DNA from: Rotaria sordida
Taxonomy: Eukaryota > Rotifera > Eurotatoria > Philodinida > Philodinidae
Reading direction: 5' to 3'
Assembly (NCBI GenBank): GCA_905250125.1
Contig: CAJNOL010000194.1
Coordinates: 105,596-169,595 of the forward strand
DNA length: 64,000 bases
The notes beneath the pieces were generated by a model. It was not told the origin of the DNA. It did not search any database and saw only the letters and a program-made list of their open reading frames with translations. Below are positions 1-11,900 of the stretch, piece after piece; position 1 is the first letter of the stretch; each line of letters opens with the position of its first letter. The position numbers and the translations under genes are program-made.

Positions 1-872
1 ATTAATTGCAATATTATCACGTGCTAGTAATGTTCACATACGTGAAGCTATTCGATCAACTTGGGGTGCTTCTAGAACATATAATGGTATTGATATACGT
101 CTTACATTTATAGTTGGTGTTGATGATGGAATGTTAAAACAAATTGAACTAGAACAAACAATTTATCATGGTAAATTTTTATTTATATTTTTAAAAGAAG
201 GGAAAAAACAGAATTTTTCATTTTTTTATATTACTAGATGTTGTACAAATAAATTTGCCAGAAAATTATCCTATTGTATCTTATAAAGAATTAGCAACAT
301 TATGTTGGAGTAAATATTATTGTTCAAATATACAATATGTATTCAAAGCTGATGAAGATATTCATTTAAATACACCATTATTAACTCGTATTATTGCTGA
401 ATTAATGAGAAATGAATCATTACCACAAATACCAATAATGTATGGTTGGTTTAGACATAAGTCACGTGTTGATCGTCATGGACGTTATCTTATTACAGAA
501 GAAGAATATCCTGGTTTTTATTATCCACCATATACATTTGGTATTGGATATTTATTAACACAAGCTGGTCGTGATAATTTATGTACTGGTGCACAACGTC
601 CACATCCAGTTACACGTGTTGGTGATGCTTATATAACTGGTATTCTACGTGATCATGCTATGGTTCAATATGCACGTTTTGCTGACATGCATTATATTTA
701 TTCAACTACATTTAATGGACTACATTGTCATGAATATTTTATTTATGATCCGAAATTACTTGTATGTATGTCTAGTCTACACTCTGGTACTAATGATGTA
801 GCTGATGAATATGTTCTGGTATGGAGTGCACTATATAAAGACAAAGATAACGAACATGTTGACCAAGAATAA
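1..872 (+). CDS. Beta-1,3-galactosyltransferase-like protein (GT31), 3' part
   Basis: C-terminal part of a Golgi GT31 glycosyltransferase, the family that transfers galactose or GlcNAc from a UDP-sugar to glycoconjugates; the 5' end lies outside the window. Exon 1..170 is read from base 2 and spliced (GT at 171, AG at 236-237) to 238..872, stop TAA at 870-872. Seen: IREAIRSTWG near the start (the family's RxxIRxTW block), then the FIVG strand, DVVQINLPENYP (family DxxxxDFxDxYxNL), and YVFKADEDIHLN, which holds the acidic metal-binding motif (DED for the usual DDD/EDV). The following YPPYTFGIGYLLT and VGDAYITGIL match the family's YPPYxxGxGYxxS and EDVxxG blocks, with GD replacing the usual ED. 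Acceptor specificity cannot be told. It could equally be a B3GALT or B3GNT type; GT31 membership is secure. Confidence 0.85.
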
Positions 873-1635
873 AAGAATTCATTTGTTGTTTTCTTTTATA
901 TAAGATTAAAATAAAAACGATTATTTCTTTTTTTTTGTTTTTGTTTAATTATATTGAGAAAGTATGACGATGATTATACTTGCGAGTAAAATCTGCAGTA
1001 TTGGAAAAATCACAACAATTTCTGTTATTAAATGAATAGCACAGATGTTCAAAGCAAATGAATTATTGAAGCTTTCAAGTATTGAATCTAAAAATAAAAT
1101 TCTTTTTCATAACGTACATTGTTACGATCAAGTTTTATACTCGTCGTAACATTCTTATTATATAATAGACATCTAACATGTAAACTCGTTCAATTAAATG
1201 TCACATATTTTTTATGAGACAAGTATCATTTTTTTGTACTCTTTCGACATTTATTTGTAATTTTTGTCGAACAAATCTTCTCTTGTACTAATGGTCTAAG
1301 GTGTTGGTCAAAGATCACATAATTAGTTAGACGAGAAGGGCAGAGGTGAGGTCGACTGATCACTTAAGGACCTTCACAAAAAACATCAATGTTCGAAACT
1401 AAGATAAATGTATGGAAGGATATCCCGAGCCTGATCTTTCATAAATGACATAGTTTTTTGTTTGGCACCTTCTTTTTTTTTGCGAAAATTTTCGATCATT
1501 TCTATCGTCACTTGCTTGAAAAACATGCTATTTTCAGAAAAGTAAGAACTCATTTTTCGTTTTTTTTTCTATGAATATATGTCTTTGGTTGCACATCCCA
1601 AAATTCTCGAAGGAACTTCATTATAGCCAATGGCT

Positions 1636-1850
1636 TTTCTTATGTTTAAGAGAGCATGTCAGGATGTAAGGCATGATTAGAGTCTCCTTTTTTTTTTTGA
1701 ATTAAGCTTTGCTCTGATTATATAAAAGAGTACTGTTATAATTGCAGCATCATTTTTGAACACATTGATCTTTCTCTCCTTCAAAAGTAAGAATTAAAAA
1801 AGGGCTCTATCATGCCCTGCATCCTGACATACTCTTTTAAACAAAAAAAT
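1636..1850. repeat. Inverted-repeat element, about 50-bp arms
   Basis: Arm 1 (about 1640-1692) and the reverse complement of arm 2 (about 1796-1847) share the core ATGTCAGGATG followed by GGCATGAT, with T-runs continuing the match. The spacer is about 100 bp and contains no coding signal. The shape fits a MITE or foldback remnant. Target-site duplication was not resolved. Confidence 0.6.
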
Positions 1851-2597
1851 TAAGCAAATAGAATGAAGATCCAAAGAGAATTCGAGGTTATCGAATGAGG
1901 TATTTTTGACTGTTGTTTGTTAAATATTTCCAGAAAATGTCATGGTATACGACTGGACATTCGAACATAGCCTCTCCACTACAGTTCCAACATGTTCTGA
2001 AAATTTCATGCGATTTGAATGTACTTGACTCAAGATTGGTTCTTGAGGGATGGCTGGAAACCTTAAGATCGCCTAGAAGAGAAAGAAATAAAATCGATTG
2101 ATCACATGATTACCTAGATGTGATTTTAAAAGAATCAATTATTTCCATGAAAAAAGCCTCATTTGTCAGATAAATAGTCTCTAATCTTGTTTCGAAAATC
2201 GTTTTCTAATATAAATTTTGCCAGAATGTATCAAAAAGTTAAGTTCCTTATGGCGATGAAAGGTAACTACTAACAGAATCTTCTAGCTTTCAAATTTCTA
2301 TAGGATCTGGTTAGACGATCTGTATTTCAAGCGTTAGATTAAGTATCAATGATGTTGCTGATCGTCTGTATCTATACCTCTCCTTATGGACGATGAAACA
2401 TGTAAAAAGATTTAATATGAAAGAAAACAATATTGGTAATTCGATGATATAAAGAAATGCGTCAACTCAACAAACAACTCGATGGGATAGGACCCTAGCA
2501 AATGTTCTATCTGTTAACCAAGGTTAACTTTTGTGAAATGCGATCTACAAAAGAATGTTGAAGCATAGGATAGAAATTTGGACTCATTCCTTTCCCT

Positions 2598-2840
2598 ATG
2601 TCACAGCCCGTGACAGATGTTATTGATATACGATCATAAACTTCATATCAATGATGTCTCGTTATAGTATATGAACTATCTCCTTATTGTATTTTTGGAG
2701 GATTAAGCAAAAAAATGATGAAGAAATGTGCCCAAAAATAGATAGAATAAAACGATCTCCCAGTGATTAGCAACAGCAGCTATGTCGTGTTTCACAATTT
2801 AATCCCGTGAAGATTGCGCTAACAGTTTTTTTTTTAAAGA
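2598..2840 (+). repeat. Dispersed repeat family, copy 1 (plus orientation)
   Basis: Shares with four other places in the window the order TGTCACAG..GTGAC, GGATTAAG, GAAGAAATGTG, AATAGATAGAATAAAAC, GTGATTAGCAACAGCAGCTA, GTTTCACA, ATTGCGCTAACA and a terminal T-run. Other copies: 38729-38950 (minus), 44165-44395 (plus), 54525-54755 (minus), 57925-58085 (minus, shortened). A terminal T-run and a TAGCAACAGC..TTTAATCCC pair could be Pol III relics, but that is inference. Confidence 0.75.
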
Positions 2841-3056
2841 AGAGAATAAATTGATCTTCTGTTTGTGCAAAGCTACAAGTATACAGTATAATTTTAAAAG
2901 TTTTTCGACAAAAATTTATTGGAGGAGGGTATACTATATCGCATGATCAAAGATACTTCTATTGATTTAATACTGAAATAATTAATCAATAAAATAATTG
3001 TTTAGATGTTTATTTATTTTTTTGTTAATACAAAACAAAAAAACAAAACAAAAATT

Positions 3057-4974
3057 TTATTCTTCTTCTTTTAAAATAATTTTCGATCGTTCTGAAACAA
3101 ATGGTATTGAACCAGGTTTGCTATTAGCACGTGCATTAGCTTCATGACGTTTTTGACTTTCACGTATGGTTTTATGTTCACGTTTAGCATGATAAACATG
3201 TTTTGGTAAATGACGTTGTTGAGCAATACGTTTTATTTTTGGAAAATGTGAAAATTTTTCTTTTAATGCATCATTATATTCAAGTGTTTCTGCTTCACGA
3301 TTTCGTATCTAATGATTAATGTATTCACTTTTTTTTTATAATAGATAAATTTCAAATAAATAACTTACCACACCAAGTTTTTCACTTGCTTTAGCTTTCC
3401 ATAATCTTAAACACATTTCATCTGAACCTGATATGACATATTTATTATCTAATGTCCATTGAACACAACTGATATGTTGCATACGTTTTGTATGATAAAT
3501 ATCTCTGAAAAATTAATAAAAAAAAAAAAAAATAGAACTCTACAGAAAAGAATTAGAAATTTTATACGAACCGACTATGTCCTTTATCAGAAGCAAATAT
3601 ACGAACAGTTTTATCATAACTACCACTAACAAATTCTTTGCCTGTTGGAGCATAATCAACATCAATAACAGCTGCTACATGATCTTTATGAATATTAAAC
3701 GGTCGTTGTAGATAGCGAATATCAAAACTGTACAAGCTAGAAAAAAATTTAAAAAAAAAACAATATAAAAGTTTATTATAATTAATAAAATAATATATAC
3801 TTATAATCTTCATTAGCTGTTGTAAATACAAATGCTTCAAGTGGATTCCATGCAAGAGTACTAGAATTCATTTGAAGTGTAATCTAGAAACAAGAAAAAA
3901 GAAAAGGTTTAAGTTATTTATTAATGGAAATTCTAATATTATGCTACTTTTCGTAATGGTACTGATTGTCTTGTATCATAAAGAATTATACTTCGATCAG
4001 TAGCACAACTGGCAAGAACGGTTGTCTAAATTAAAATAATACATTAGTTAACAGTAATTCTTTAGATTTACAAAATACGGTACTACTACAATTTATTCAC
4101 ATTATTATTCTCATCATTCTAAAAATTGCTGCATAAAAATTACTAATCGAATGTAACAATGTGACTAAACTGTAGAAGTGTCACAAATAACATTGAAAAT
4201 CTTTAAAAAATAACAAGAATACTAATAATTTTCAACTTACTTCAATTGGATTAAATTTGACTCTAGCATGACTGTCAGCACCCCATTGAAAAGATTGAAG
4301 AGGTTGTGCACGTTGTTCATCCCATAATGATACATTTTCACCACTAGTAGCATATTGTGCATTTTTATAATGATGATCAATTGATGTAAATACATGCTAA
4401 AAAGAAATCCAAATACATTCTCTCTCTCTCTTTAAAAAGACGTTAATATTTTAATATACTTTTCCAACAATTGTCATTGTTGGTGTATCATAATTATTCA
4501 TTGACCATCGTTTGATTAATTTATCATTACCAACTGAATAAAAAGCCGTACCATCAGGTATAACACATATACCTCTAACAAATCCATTATGTGCTGATAT
4601 TGTTTCTTGACATGTTCTTTGCGCAACATTCCAAATTTTAATCTAAATAAAATTTTTTTTTATTTCTTAATAAAAATAATTTTTTTAAATTTTTATTAAA
4701 TTACTTCTCCATCACATGAACCGGATAGAAGTAATGAAAGTTGTGTTGAATGTTTTGCTAAACATTGTACACTATCACGATGTCCATCTAAACTACATAT
4801 AAACGGTCGAGCAAATATGCGTTCCATTTTAACAGCATTCATTGCACGAGTATATTCACGTGCTACTTCAAATGGATGAAGATCCGGATCATAATTTCGT
4901 TGAACTGGTACTATATCTTTTTTTGTCTCACGGACATAATCCGCTGGATTTCGACATAGCATTTTTATCTTCAT
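3057..4974 (-). CDS. DCAF13: DCAF13 / SOF1-like WD40 protein
   Basis: Nucleolar WD40 protein of the small-subunit processome, needed for 18S rRNA maturation; in animals also a CUL4-DDB1 substrate receptor (family knowledge). Eight exons on the minus strand: 4705-4974, 4460-4642, 4241-4396, 3948-4025, 3801-3883, 3572-3736, 3369-3504, 3057-3308. They sum to 1323 nt, 440 aa, close to the human length. The N terminus MKIKMLCRNP, NYDPDLHPFEVAREYTRA and SLDGHRDSVQCLAKH are diagnostic for this family. WD repeats occupy about residues 60-370 (ATSGENVSLWD, CATDRSIILYDTRQS, TTANEDYNLYSFD, VSGSYDKTVRIF, SGSDEMCLRLW). The basic C terminus (IKRIAQQRHLPKHVYH, PGSIPFVSER) is the SOF1-like tail. The start is the first ATG after an acceptor-like TTTTAG five bases upstream. 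Divergent from eL38. Confidence 0.95.
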
Positions 4975-5401
4975 CGTGTCTAAAATAAAATATTATTTTA
5001 GCAAAAAAAGAAAAAAACGATTATTTGATTTGATCGATCAAGTTTACATGAGTCACTCAGCAATGCTAAACGTTCATATGAGAACGAATCAGTATTCAGT
5101 ATTATTAGCGACATTTTATTTTATTCATTTTGTTGCTTTTTTTGAGTAATAATTTAATAAAATAATTTAAAATAAATTTTTCGAAAAAAAAAGAAACTTT
5201 CAAATTTCACATAAATAAATAATATATTTTCATTATATTTCAATGCTTTTTTATAAGGTTAAATATGGATATCGTATCGACTTGTTTATCATTTAATTGT
5301 CCATATTTTTGTTTGATTATCACTAGAAAAGAAAATTAGTAATTTATCTATATATAAATTTTTTTTAGATTTTCCATTCATCTCATATTTGAACCATCAA
5401 T
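4975..5401. promoter_or_regulatory. Divergent promoter interval DCAF13 / eL38
   Basis: 427 bp separate the two divergent start codons. The interval is AT-rich with poly(T)/poly(A) tracts and no clear TATA box at a fixed distance from either start. TTTTAG lies 5 bases before the DCAF13 ATG (minus strand), and TTTTTTAG at 5361-5368 lies about 33 bases before the eL38 ATG. Both products serve ribosome production, so a shared promoter is plausible but inferred. Confidence 0.5.
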
Positions 5402-5722
5402 ATGCCTAAAGAAATCAAAGATATTAAGGATTTCTTACTCATTGCTCGACGTAAAGATGCTAAATCAGTGATTATTAAACGTAATCCTGAACATGGTACA
5501 CGGCAAGGAAATACCAAATTCAAAGTACGATGTAGCCGTTATTTATATACATGTATGTTTTATCAATGATTTCTTTTTGTTATTAACTAATAATTCGTTC
5601 ATTTTGATGTTTTATCTTTTTTAGTAATTGTGGCCGATAAAGAAAAAGCTGAAAAAGTCAAACAATCATTGCCACCTGGTCTTAATGTAAAAGAAATTAA
5701 ACCAAAAGGCAAAAGTACATAA
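5402..5722 (+). CDS. RPL38: 60S ribosomal protein L38 (eL38)
   Basis: Small basic protein of the large ribosomal subunit. Two exons, 5402-5552 and 5625-5722, total 249 nt, 82 aa; the intron interrupts the Leu codon of [46 protein letters not shown] and [14 protein letters not shown] are near-identical to animal eL38. The family is usually about 70 aa. The extra length is an insertion around [11 protein letters not shown] before FKVRC and a C-terminal KPKGKST tail. AATAAA lies at 5820-5825. The EMC1 start follows 191 bp after the stop on the same strand. Confidence 0.97.
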
Positions 5723-5913
5723 TAACAACGGCAGTTGAATTACAAAATATGCACAAAAAAAAGAAGAATTTTGTTCCATCGTTGGTTTTCTTTTGCGAAC
5801 TTTGTTCAAATTTAAGACAAATAAAATCGCAGAAAGAAAATTAATAGAAAGAAAAAAAAACCTAGAATGATTGTTCTTTTTTTGTTATTTACATTTTATT
5901 AATAATCTTCTAG

Positions 5914-8900
5914 ATGAAATTATCGATCATTTTTCTAGTCACATTTATTAGCGCAATAATATTAGTGCCTCATAGAGTCAACAGTTTATTTGAAGATCAA
6001 GTAGGCAAATTTGATTGGTAAGTAAAACAAGAAAGTCTTCTCTTTTTTTTTCGTTTAAGAAAATGAAATATTGGTAATTTTTTTTTCTGTATATAACCAA
6101 AAATTGTTCATTAATGAGTCTCTTTCTTTGCCTTGTCACTTGTACTACAATGAAAAATCGAAAAAAAGAAAGTCCAAAATAGATTAGAATAGAAATTTGG
6201 GTTTATAAATGCGTGATATATCATACAGAACCGATGATAGTGAAGAATCATGTAAGTTTAATGAAGCAAAAGTGAGAAAAAAAAGAATATAAGTTACAAT
6301 AAATTTAGTGTATTCGCCTTTAATATTCAATTTTGTAAGTCTTTTTCTAATAAGAGGAAATAAAATGATGGTATTGTTAGTATTTATTCATAATCACAAT
6401 GTAATCGAAGCAGTTAGTAGATTAAGAAACTGATTGAAAAGAACATCTACAGGGAATAGTATTTTTCTTTGTTGTTCAGATAATTGTGATGACATTTCGA
6501 GAATTTGATATTTGTGAAATTCTCATAGGAATAGTCAGAATTTGTGGTCTTTTTTAATTTTCTATTTGTTTTTTTTAGGCATCGTCAACATGTTGGTTTC
6601 ATAGATGATTCTCATCAACCTTCCGCTAGTACAAATCGTTTGATTATTTCCAGTCAAGATAATGTTGTTGCTTCGCTTGATTTATCTGCACGAAAAATCG
6701 GTAATTATCTATTTCTGTTCTTTTATTTTTTTTCTGTAACTAAAGAGAGCACAGACAAAAACACTTTATAACCAAAAAAAAACAACAAAATGTTATTTAA
6801 CGAAAAAAGGAACCATTGCCATAAGGTGTAACACATGGATTCATGCACATAACAGGTGGACCAGCCATATAACGTTGTTGATTCATCATTACAGGTGAAC
6901 CAGCCATATAACGTTGCTGATTCATCATTACAGGTGAACCAGCCATATGACGTTGTTGATTCATCATTACAGGTGAACCAGTCAGATGACATCGCTGATG
7001 CATCATGGCGGGTGAACTAGTAGTCCAACGTTGACTATGAGTAACTGAATTCTCGACCATAGTAGGACTTGGAGGAGGTGATGGAACAGGAACACCAACA
7101 GGAATATAGCATGGAACTGGAGAAGGAACTGGGACGGGGACTTGAACTGGAGGTGAAGGAACTGGAACAGGGACCCGAACTTGAATTGGAGGTGAAGGAA
7201 CTGGAACAGGGACTGGGACTCGAATTGGAGGTGAAGGAACCGGTACTCGTACAGGAACAGGCACTGGTCGATCGACATATACCGGTGATGGAACTGGCAC
7301 AGGTACAGGTCGATCAACAGGTACTGGTCTAGGTACTTCAACAGGATACGGTTGAGGTACAGGACGATCGACAGGAAAAGGAACAGGAACAGGTTCTCGA
7401 ATATAGCGTGGTGGCGGAGCAGGAACTAAGTCAACTTGTCGTCGTTCAGCAATATAATAATCTGGAGCATATCCTATACTGCCACGAGCACCACCATATG
7501 GTACAGCTGGTGATGGACCTGGATATGCCCCTCCATAATCACAATCCATTGGACCGCCTATTCCAGTTCCATAAGGTGGTCTCGCCATACCATCAGCATG
7601 TGGATAACCCATTGGACCTTGTCGATAATTAAGAAAACTGCTATGCCCACCAGGACTACCAGCTAAATTATCTGAAGCATAATTTCCTACACCACCGTAA
7701 GCTAAACCGTGTTGACTTGAATGATAAAAACCGCTATTATATTTACTATTCATTGGTCGATGAAATGCTGATCCAGAATTTAAATGCATATGACCTGATC
7801 CCGATCTTTCAAGACCACAATCATCATCATCACCAGTTGAAAAACGTCGTTCTAGACGTTCACCAAATCGATTTAAAGCATCAACAGTTTTTGTAACGAC
7901 TCGATCCATCGATGATTTGATTGTATTTGTTGTGATCGTTATTTTGTAACTATCATTAATGTTGATAGGTAGTTAGTTTTTATATACAAAACTAAATGAA
8001 TAATCTATGAATAGTGACAGGTTGTAGGTGGCGAGGGTGAAGAATAAGAAAAAAACAGATTTCTTTGAAGCGTGACGAAAATCGTATGAATTACTCATTT
8101 TCTTCTTATCTGATTAAACACTAATTTTTAGGATGGCGAAAAGTTTTTGAAGCTAATGAATATGGAAAAATTGATCGAATTATTTGGTATGATCAAGAAA
8201 GTGTTATTGTTACAGGACAAGGTAGACGTGTACGTGCATTGAGATATGCTGATGGTCTTGAAGTATGGCAATTAGCAGCAACATCAACAACTAATTCCAA
8301 TCAAGATTGGAATTCTAAATATTGTCAAGTTATTAAAAATCTATTTGATCCTGGTAAGTTTTTGTCATTTTTATTATTCATAACAAGATAATATCGCTGA
8401 TTAATTTTATTGGTTCTTGTTTATGTTTATACACACGTTAATTAGTGAGTCATTTAAGTACATTTTGTTTTCTCCTATATTACACTATTGAAACATAATG
8501 TGTAACAAAATTTAATAATTATTAAGAAATTATTTGAAAATAAAAATAAATTAGTACAATTTGTTTAAAGATTTCCAGATAATTAGTTTTTGAAACATGA
8601 CAATCAATTGTTTCCAGTTGAAAAAATTCTTCTATTATCATTAGACGCATCATTTGAGACATTCTATCTGGCCATAGGAATCTCTATTAAACTAATTGAA
8701 TCAAATGATAAGAAAGATTCTTTTCATTGTAAAGGGCCAAATTATAAATTTACGATTAATTTCATATCGTAGAATGTGTTGATAACAAAATAATTAATTT
8801 CTATTGTTAATGATCTTTTATTTTTAGGTACAATTCATATTCTAAGTAATGACCTTCTATGGAGTGTATCATCCTATGGTGAAATGCTCTGGTCAATTAC

Positions 8901-11900
8901 CCTTCCAACAAAGTAAATATTTAATTTTAATCTTAATACCAAATTAATTTTTCTTTTTTTTTTTTTTTTATTAAAGATCAACATTAAAAAATCTTTTTCT
9001 TCTATCAACATCACAACATGTTATTGTTGGAAGTATTGATTCAAATATAAATCAACTTCAAATAACTTATTATTCTAAACAAAATGGTGTTCAATCATTT
9101 TCTTCATCAATGCCATGGTCATTTAATTTTGATGATAGTCGAAAGTAAGATTTTTTTTTTTTAATTTCGTTTTTTTCAATTAAAAATAAAACATAAAATT
9201 AACTTTATTCATTTTCTTTTAATAGTAAATGTACAACAACGAATAATCTTATTTTATGTTCAAATAATAATGAACTTTCAATAATTACAATTCCAACAAC
9301 AATGAATGATACAAATATAATTACAAATAATATAAAAATTCCAAATACAATCGAGCAAATACGTGTTTTATATGAAAGTAATACACATAGTATTTTATCA
9401 ATAAAAATGATAAATTTTGAAACAAAAATTTATCAATTTAATAAAAAAGAATCAACAATAGAATGGGAATTTCATGAATTAAATATTCAAATAAAATCTA
9501 ATGGTTTTTATAGTATTATTACAGAAAAAAATCTTGTTGGACAACAAATTCTTGAAGCATCATCAAATGAACAAAAACTTAATTTTTATGTTTCAAATAT
9601 AAATGAACAAACTTTATCAAATACACGTTCATATTCAATTTTACTTCCAGAAAATATGGGTGAAATTGAATATATTGCATATTCAATCGTTAAACATACA
9701 CAATTAGTCACACTTAGAATGCAAGATGCTTCTTTACTTGTTATTAAATTAGCTGATAATGGAGGTAGGTACAAATTGTAGATTTACAAAATCCAAAATG
9801 CACATCATAACAAAGATAATCTTGTTTTGTATACAGATGTATTTCAAGATCGTGCATCTCCCTAGAGACATTTTATTCTTGATCTCGAACTGCTGACGAG
9901 GGAACTATTCGAACTAATGTCTATCGTTTGAACTTTGAATCAGTCTACAGGGACGCATTGGTGAGACTAACAGAAGTCTAAAACAAAGAGTTCGTCCTCA
10001 TAGATATTTGTAGACGAATTAGGATCGTTGTATTGAATTTTTGACCCAAAATTTCGTCCATAGATAGGTTGAATGACTCTTAGAATGTTCTGAAAGTTTC
10101 AATCGAAATATTGCATTTTCAATTAAACTCGACTTTTGTATCAGATCTACGGTAAGCGAACATTTTTTAGAAATTTCATATCTCAACAAAACAGCATTCT
10201 TTTAGGCTGAAATTTTCAGGGTATTCTATAAATTATTAGACCCATCTATGGGCGAAATTTCATGTCGAAAATTCTGATTTTTTGATTCTTCAGTATACAA
10301 CTAAAGCTGGTTCGAAAATTCAGTAAAACGATAAGAACTCCACTTCAAAAGTTCATGGGGTGAATCTTTTCCGACTTTTGCTAGTCTTAGCAAGGTATAC
10401 TTATAACTTCAAACGGCGAGCTTAATCTTTTTCGATATGTAATAACACTTATTTAAAAAGATTCTAATGATCTTCTTGTTATTAGCTGAACTAATTCTAC
10501 ATCGTGATGAAGCATTATCTTCAATAATATCTGTTGAAACATTTGATTTATCATTATCAATTGGACAAATGCGTATTGAAGAAGAATTTGGTGGCACAGG
10601 AGTATTTAGTATGTTTGCAAGACGAATTACAACACAATTATCTCAATTAATTGTAAATATTATTTAAAAATTAAATTAAAATCATTGTTAGATTTCATTT
10701 TATTTTAGAGTTTTGTGCTACGTTTAATTGATTTATTTACACATGGAAATCGAAATCGTGCTTACATGGATAAACAAGCTGCAACAATTCGTGATGAATT
10801 TAATTTAAATAAAATTCTTATTGTTGTTACATCTGTAGGAAAGGTAATTATTTATTTATTTATTTTTGTAAGAAAAAAATTTATTTATTTATTTATTTTA
10901 TTTTATTTAAAGGTTTTTGGTATTTTAACACAAAGTGGTGGTATTTTATGGAAACATTATTTTAATAATTTTGCACCATTTCAACATTTTAATACAGTTC
11001 AAGTACCTTTATTTCATATTCGTTCAGCTGCTCATTATACACATCAACCATTAGCATCAATTGTTTATCGTGATCGAGTAAAAAGAAGAACAAAAAAACA
11101 AAACCCATCTTTTTTATTTAAATTATAAATTTCATATTTAGAATTCTTTACATGAAACACATGTACAAACATTTAATCCATATACAGGAGATTTAGATAA
11201 TACATTAAGTACATCATCATTACCATATCGTATAAAACATGTTTTTCTATCAACACAAATTGTTGATGAATTTTGTAAAGTATTATTATTCGTCGATACA
11301 AATAATAAAGTTTGTTTCTTCAATAAAACCAAAAAAAGTAAAATAAAATAAAATTTTATATTATATATATATATAGATACATACATATCCATCAGTACCA
11401 CTCTCACGTGCATTAAGTACGCAAATTCCAACATATATTTATTTATTTGATAAAAATGAACAAGTATTTATTGGTTATTATTTATCGATTAATGAAAATG
11501 ATCAACAAAGTGTAAGTAAAAAATTTTAGTTGAATGTCATTAGGTTTATGATTAATATTTGAAAGTGATAAGGATCGAATCTAATTGAGGGAAAAAGAAA
11601 AAATGTTCGATGATGTATATGAAGTTTGACGATTCAGAATTGAAATTATTGAAGATAAAAACTTTTATATTTGCACGCTAAAATAGCTGAGAACATTTTT
11701 ATTTTATATATTTAGTCAACAAATTTAAAAGAAGTATGGCGTGTTTTATTTCAAAATGAAGAAGTTATTAATATACATACTCGATCAAGTTCAGGTAAAT
11801 TAAAATAAGTTTTTATTTCATTAATGAAAAAATAAAAATTCGAAAATTTTATTTTATTTTATTTTATTTTTATTAAGATCGTGTTCATTCTGCTGGTATT

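Larger units (their letters stand above)
873..3056. other. Intergenic spacer with two repeat-derived elements
   Basis: No convincing gene. It lies between the GT31 stop and the DCAF13 stop, so both neighbours end here (convergent). It contains a short inverted-repeat element at about 1636-1850 and one copy of a dispersed repeat at about 2598-2840. Likely polyadenylation hexamers are AATAAA just after the GT31 stop (about 908-915) and TTTATT (AATAAA on the minus strand) near 3009-3014 for DCAF13. The 62-codon open frame at 1913-2101 has no recognisable content. Confidence 0.6.

Noticed and set aside
1913-2101. 62-codon open frame downstream of GT31
   Set aside because: No family signature and it lies between repeat elements; length is expected by chance.
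7003-7632. Open frames on both strands overlapping the nested Val-Pro gene
   Set aside because: They are shadows of its repeat array (Leu/Gln/Glu-rich translations of the same periodic DNA); only the 370-codon minus frame spans the whole locus.
11370-11396. Acceptor at 11376 for EMC1 exon 11
   Set aside because: It shifts the frame and loses the match to EMC1; the AG at 11394-11395 restores [12 protein letters not shown].
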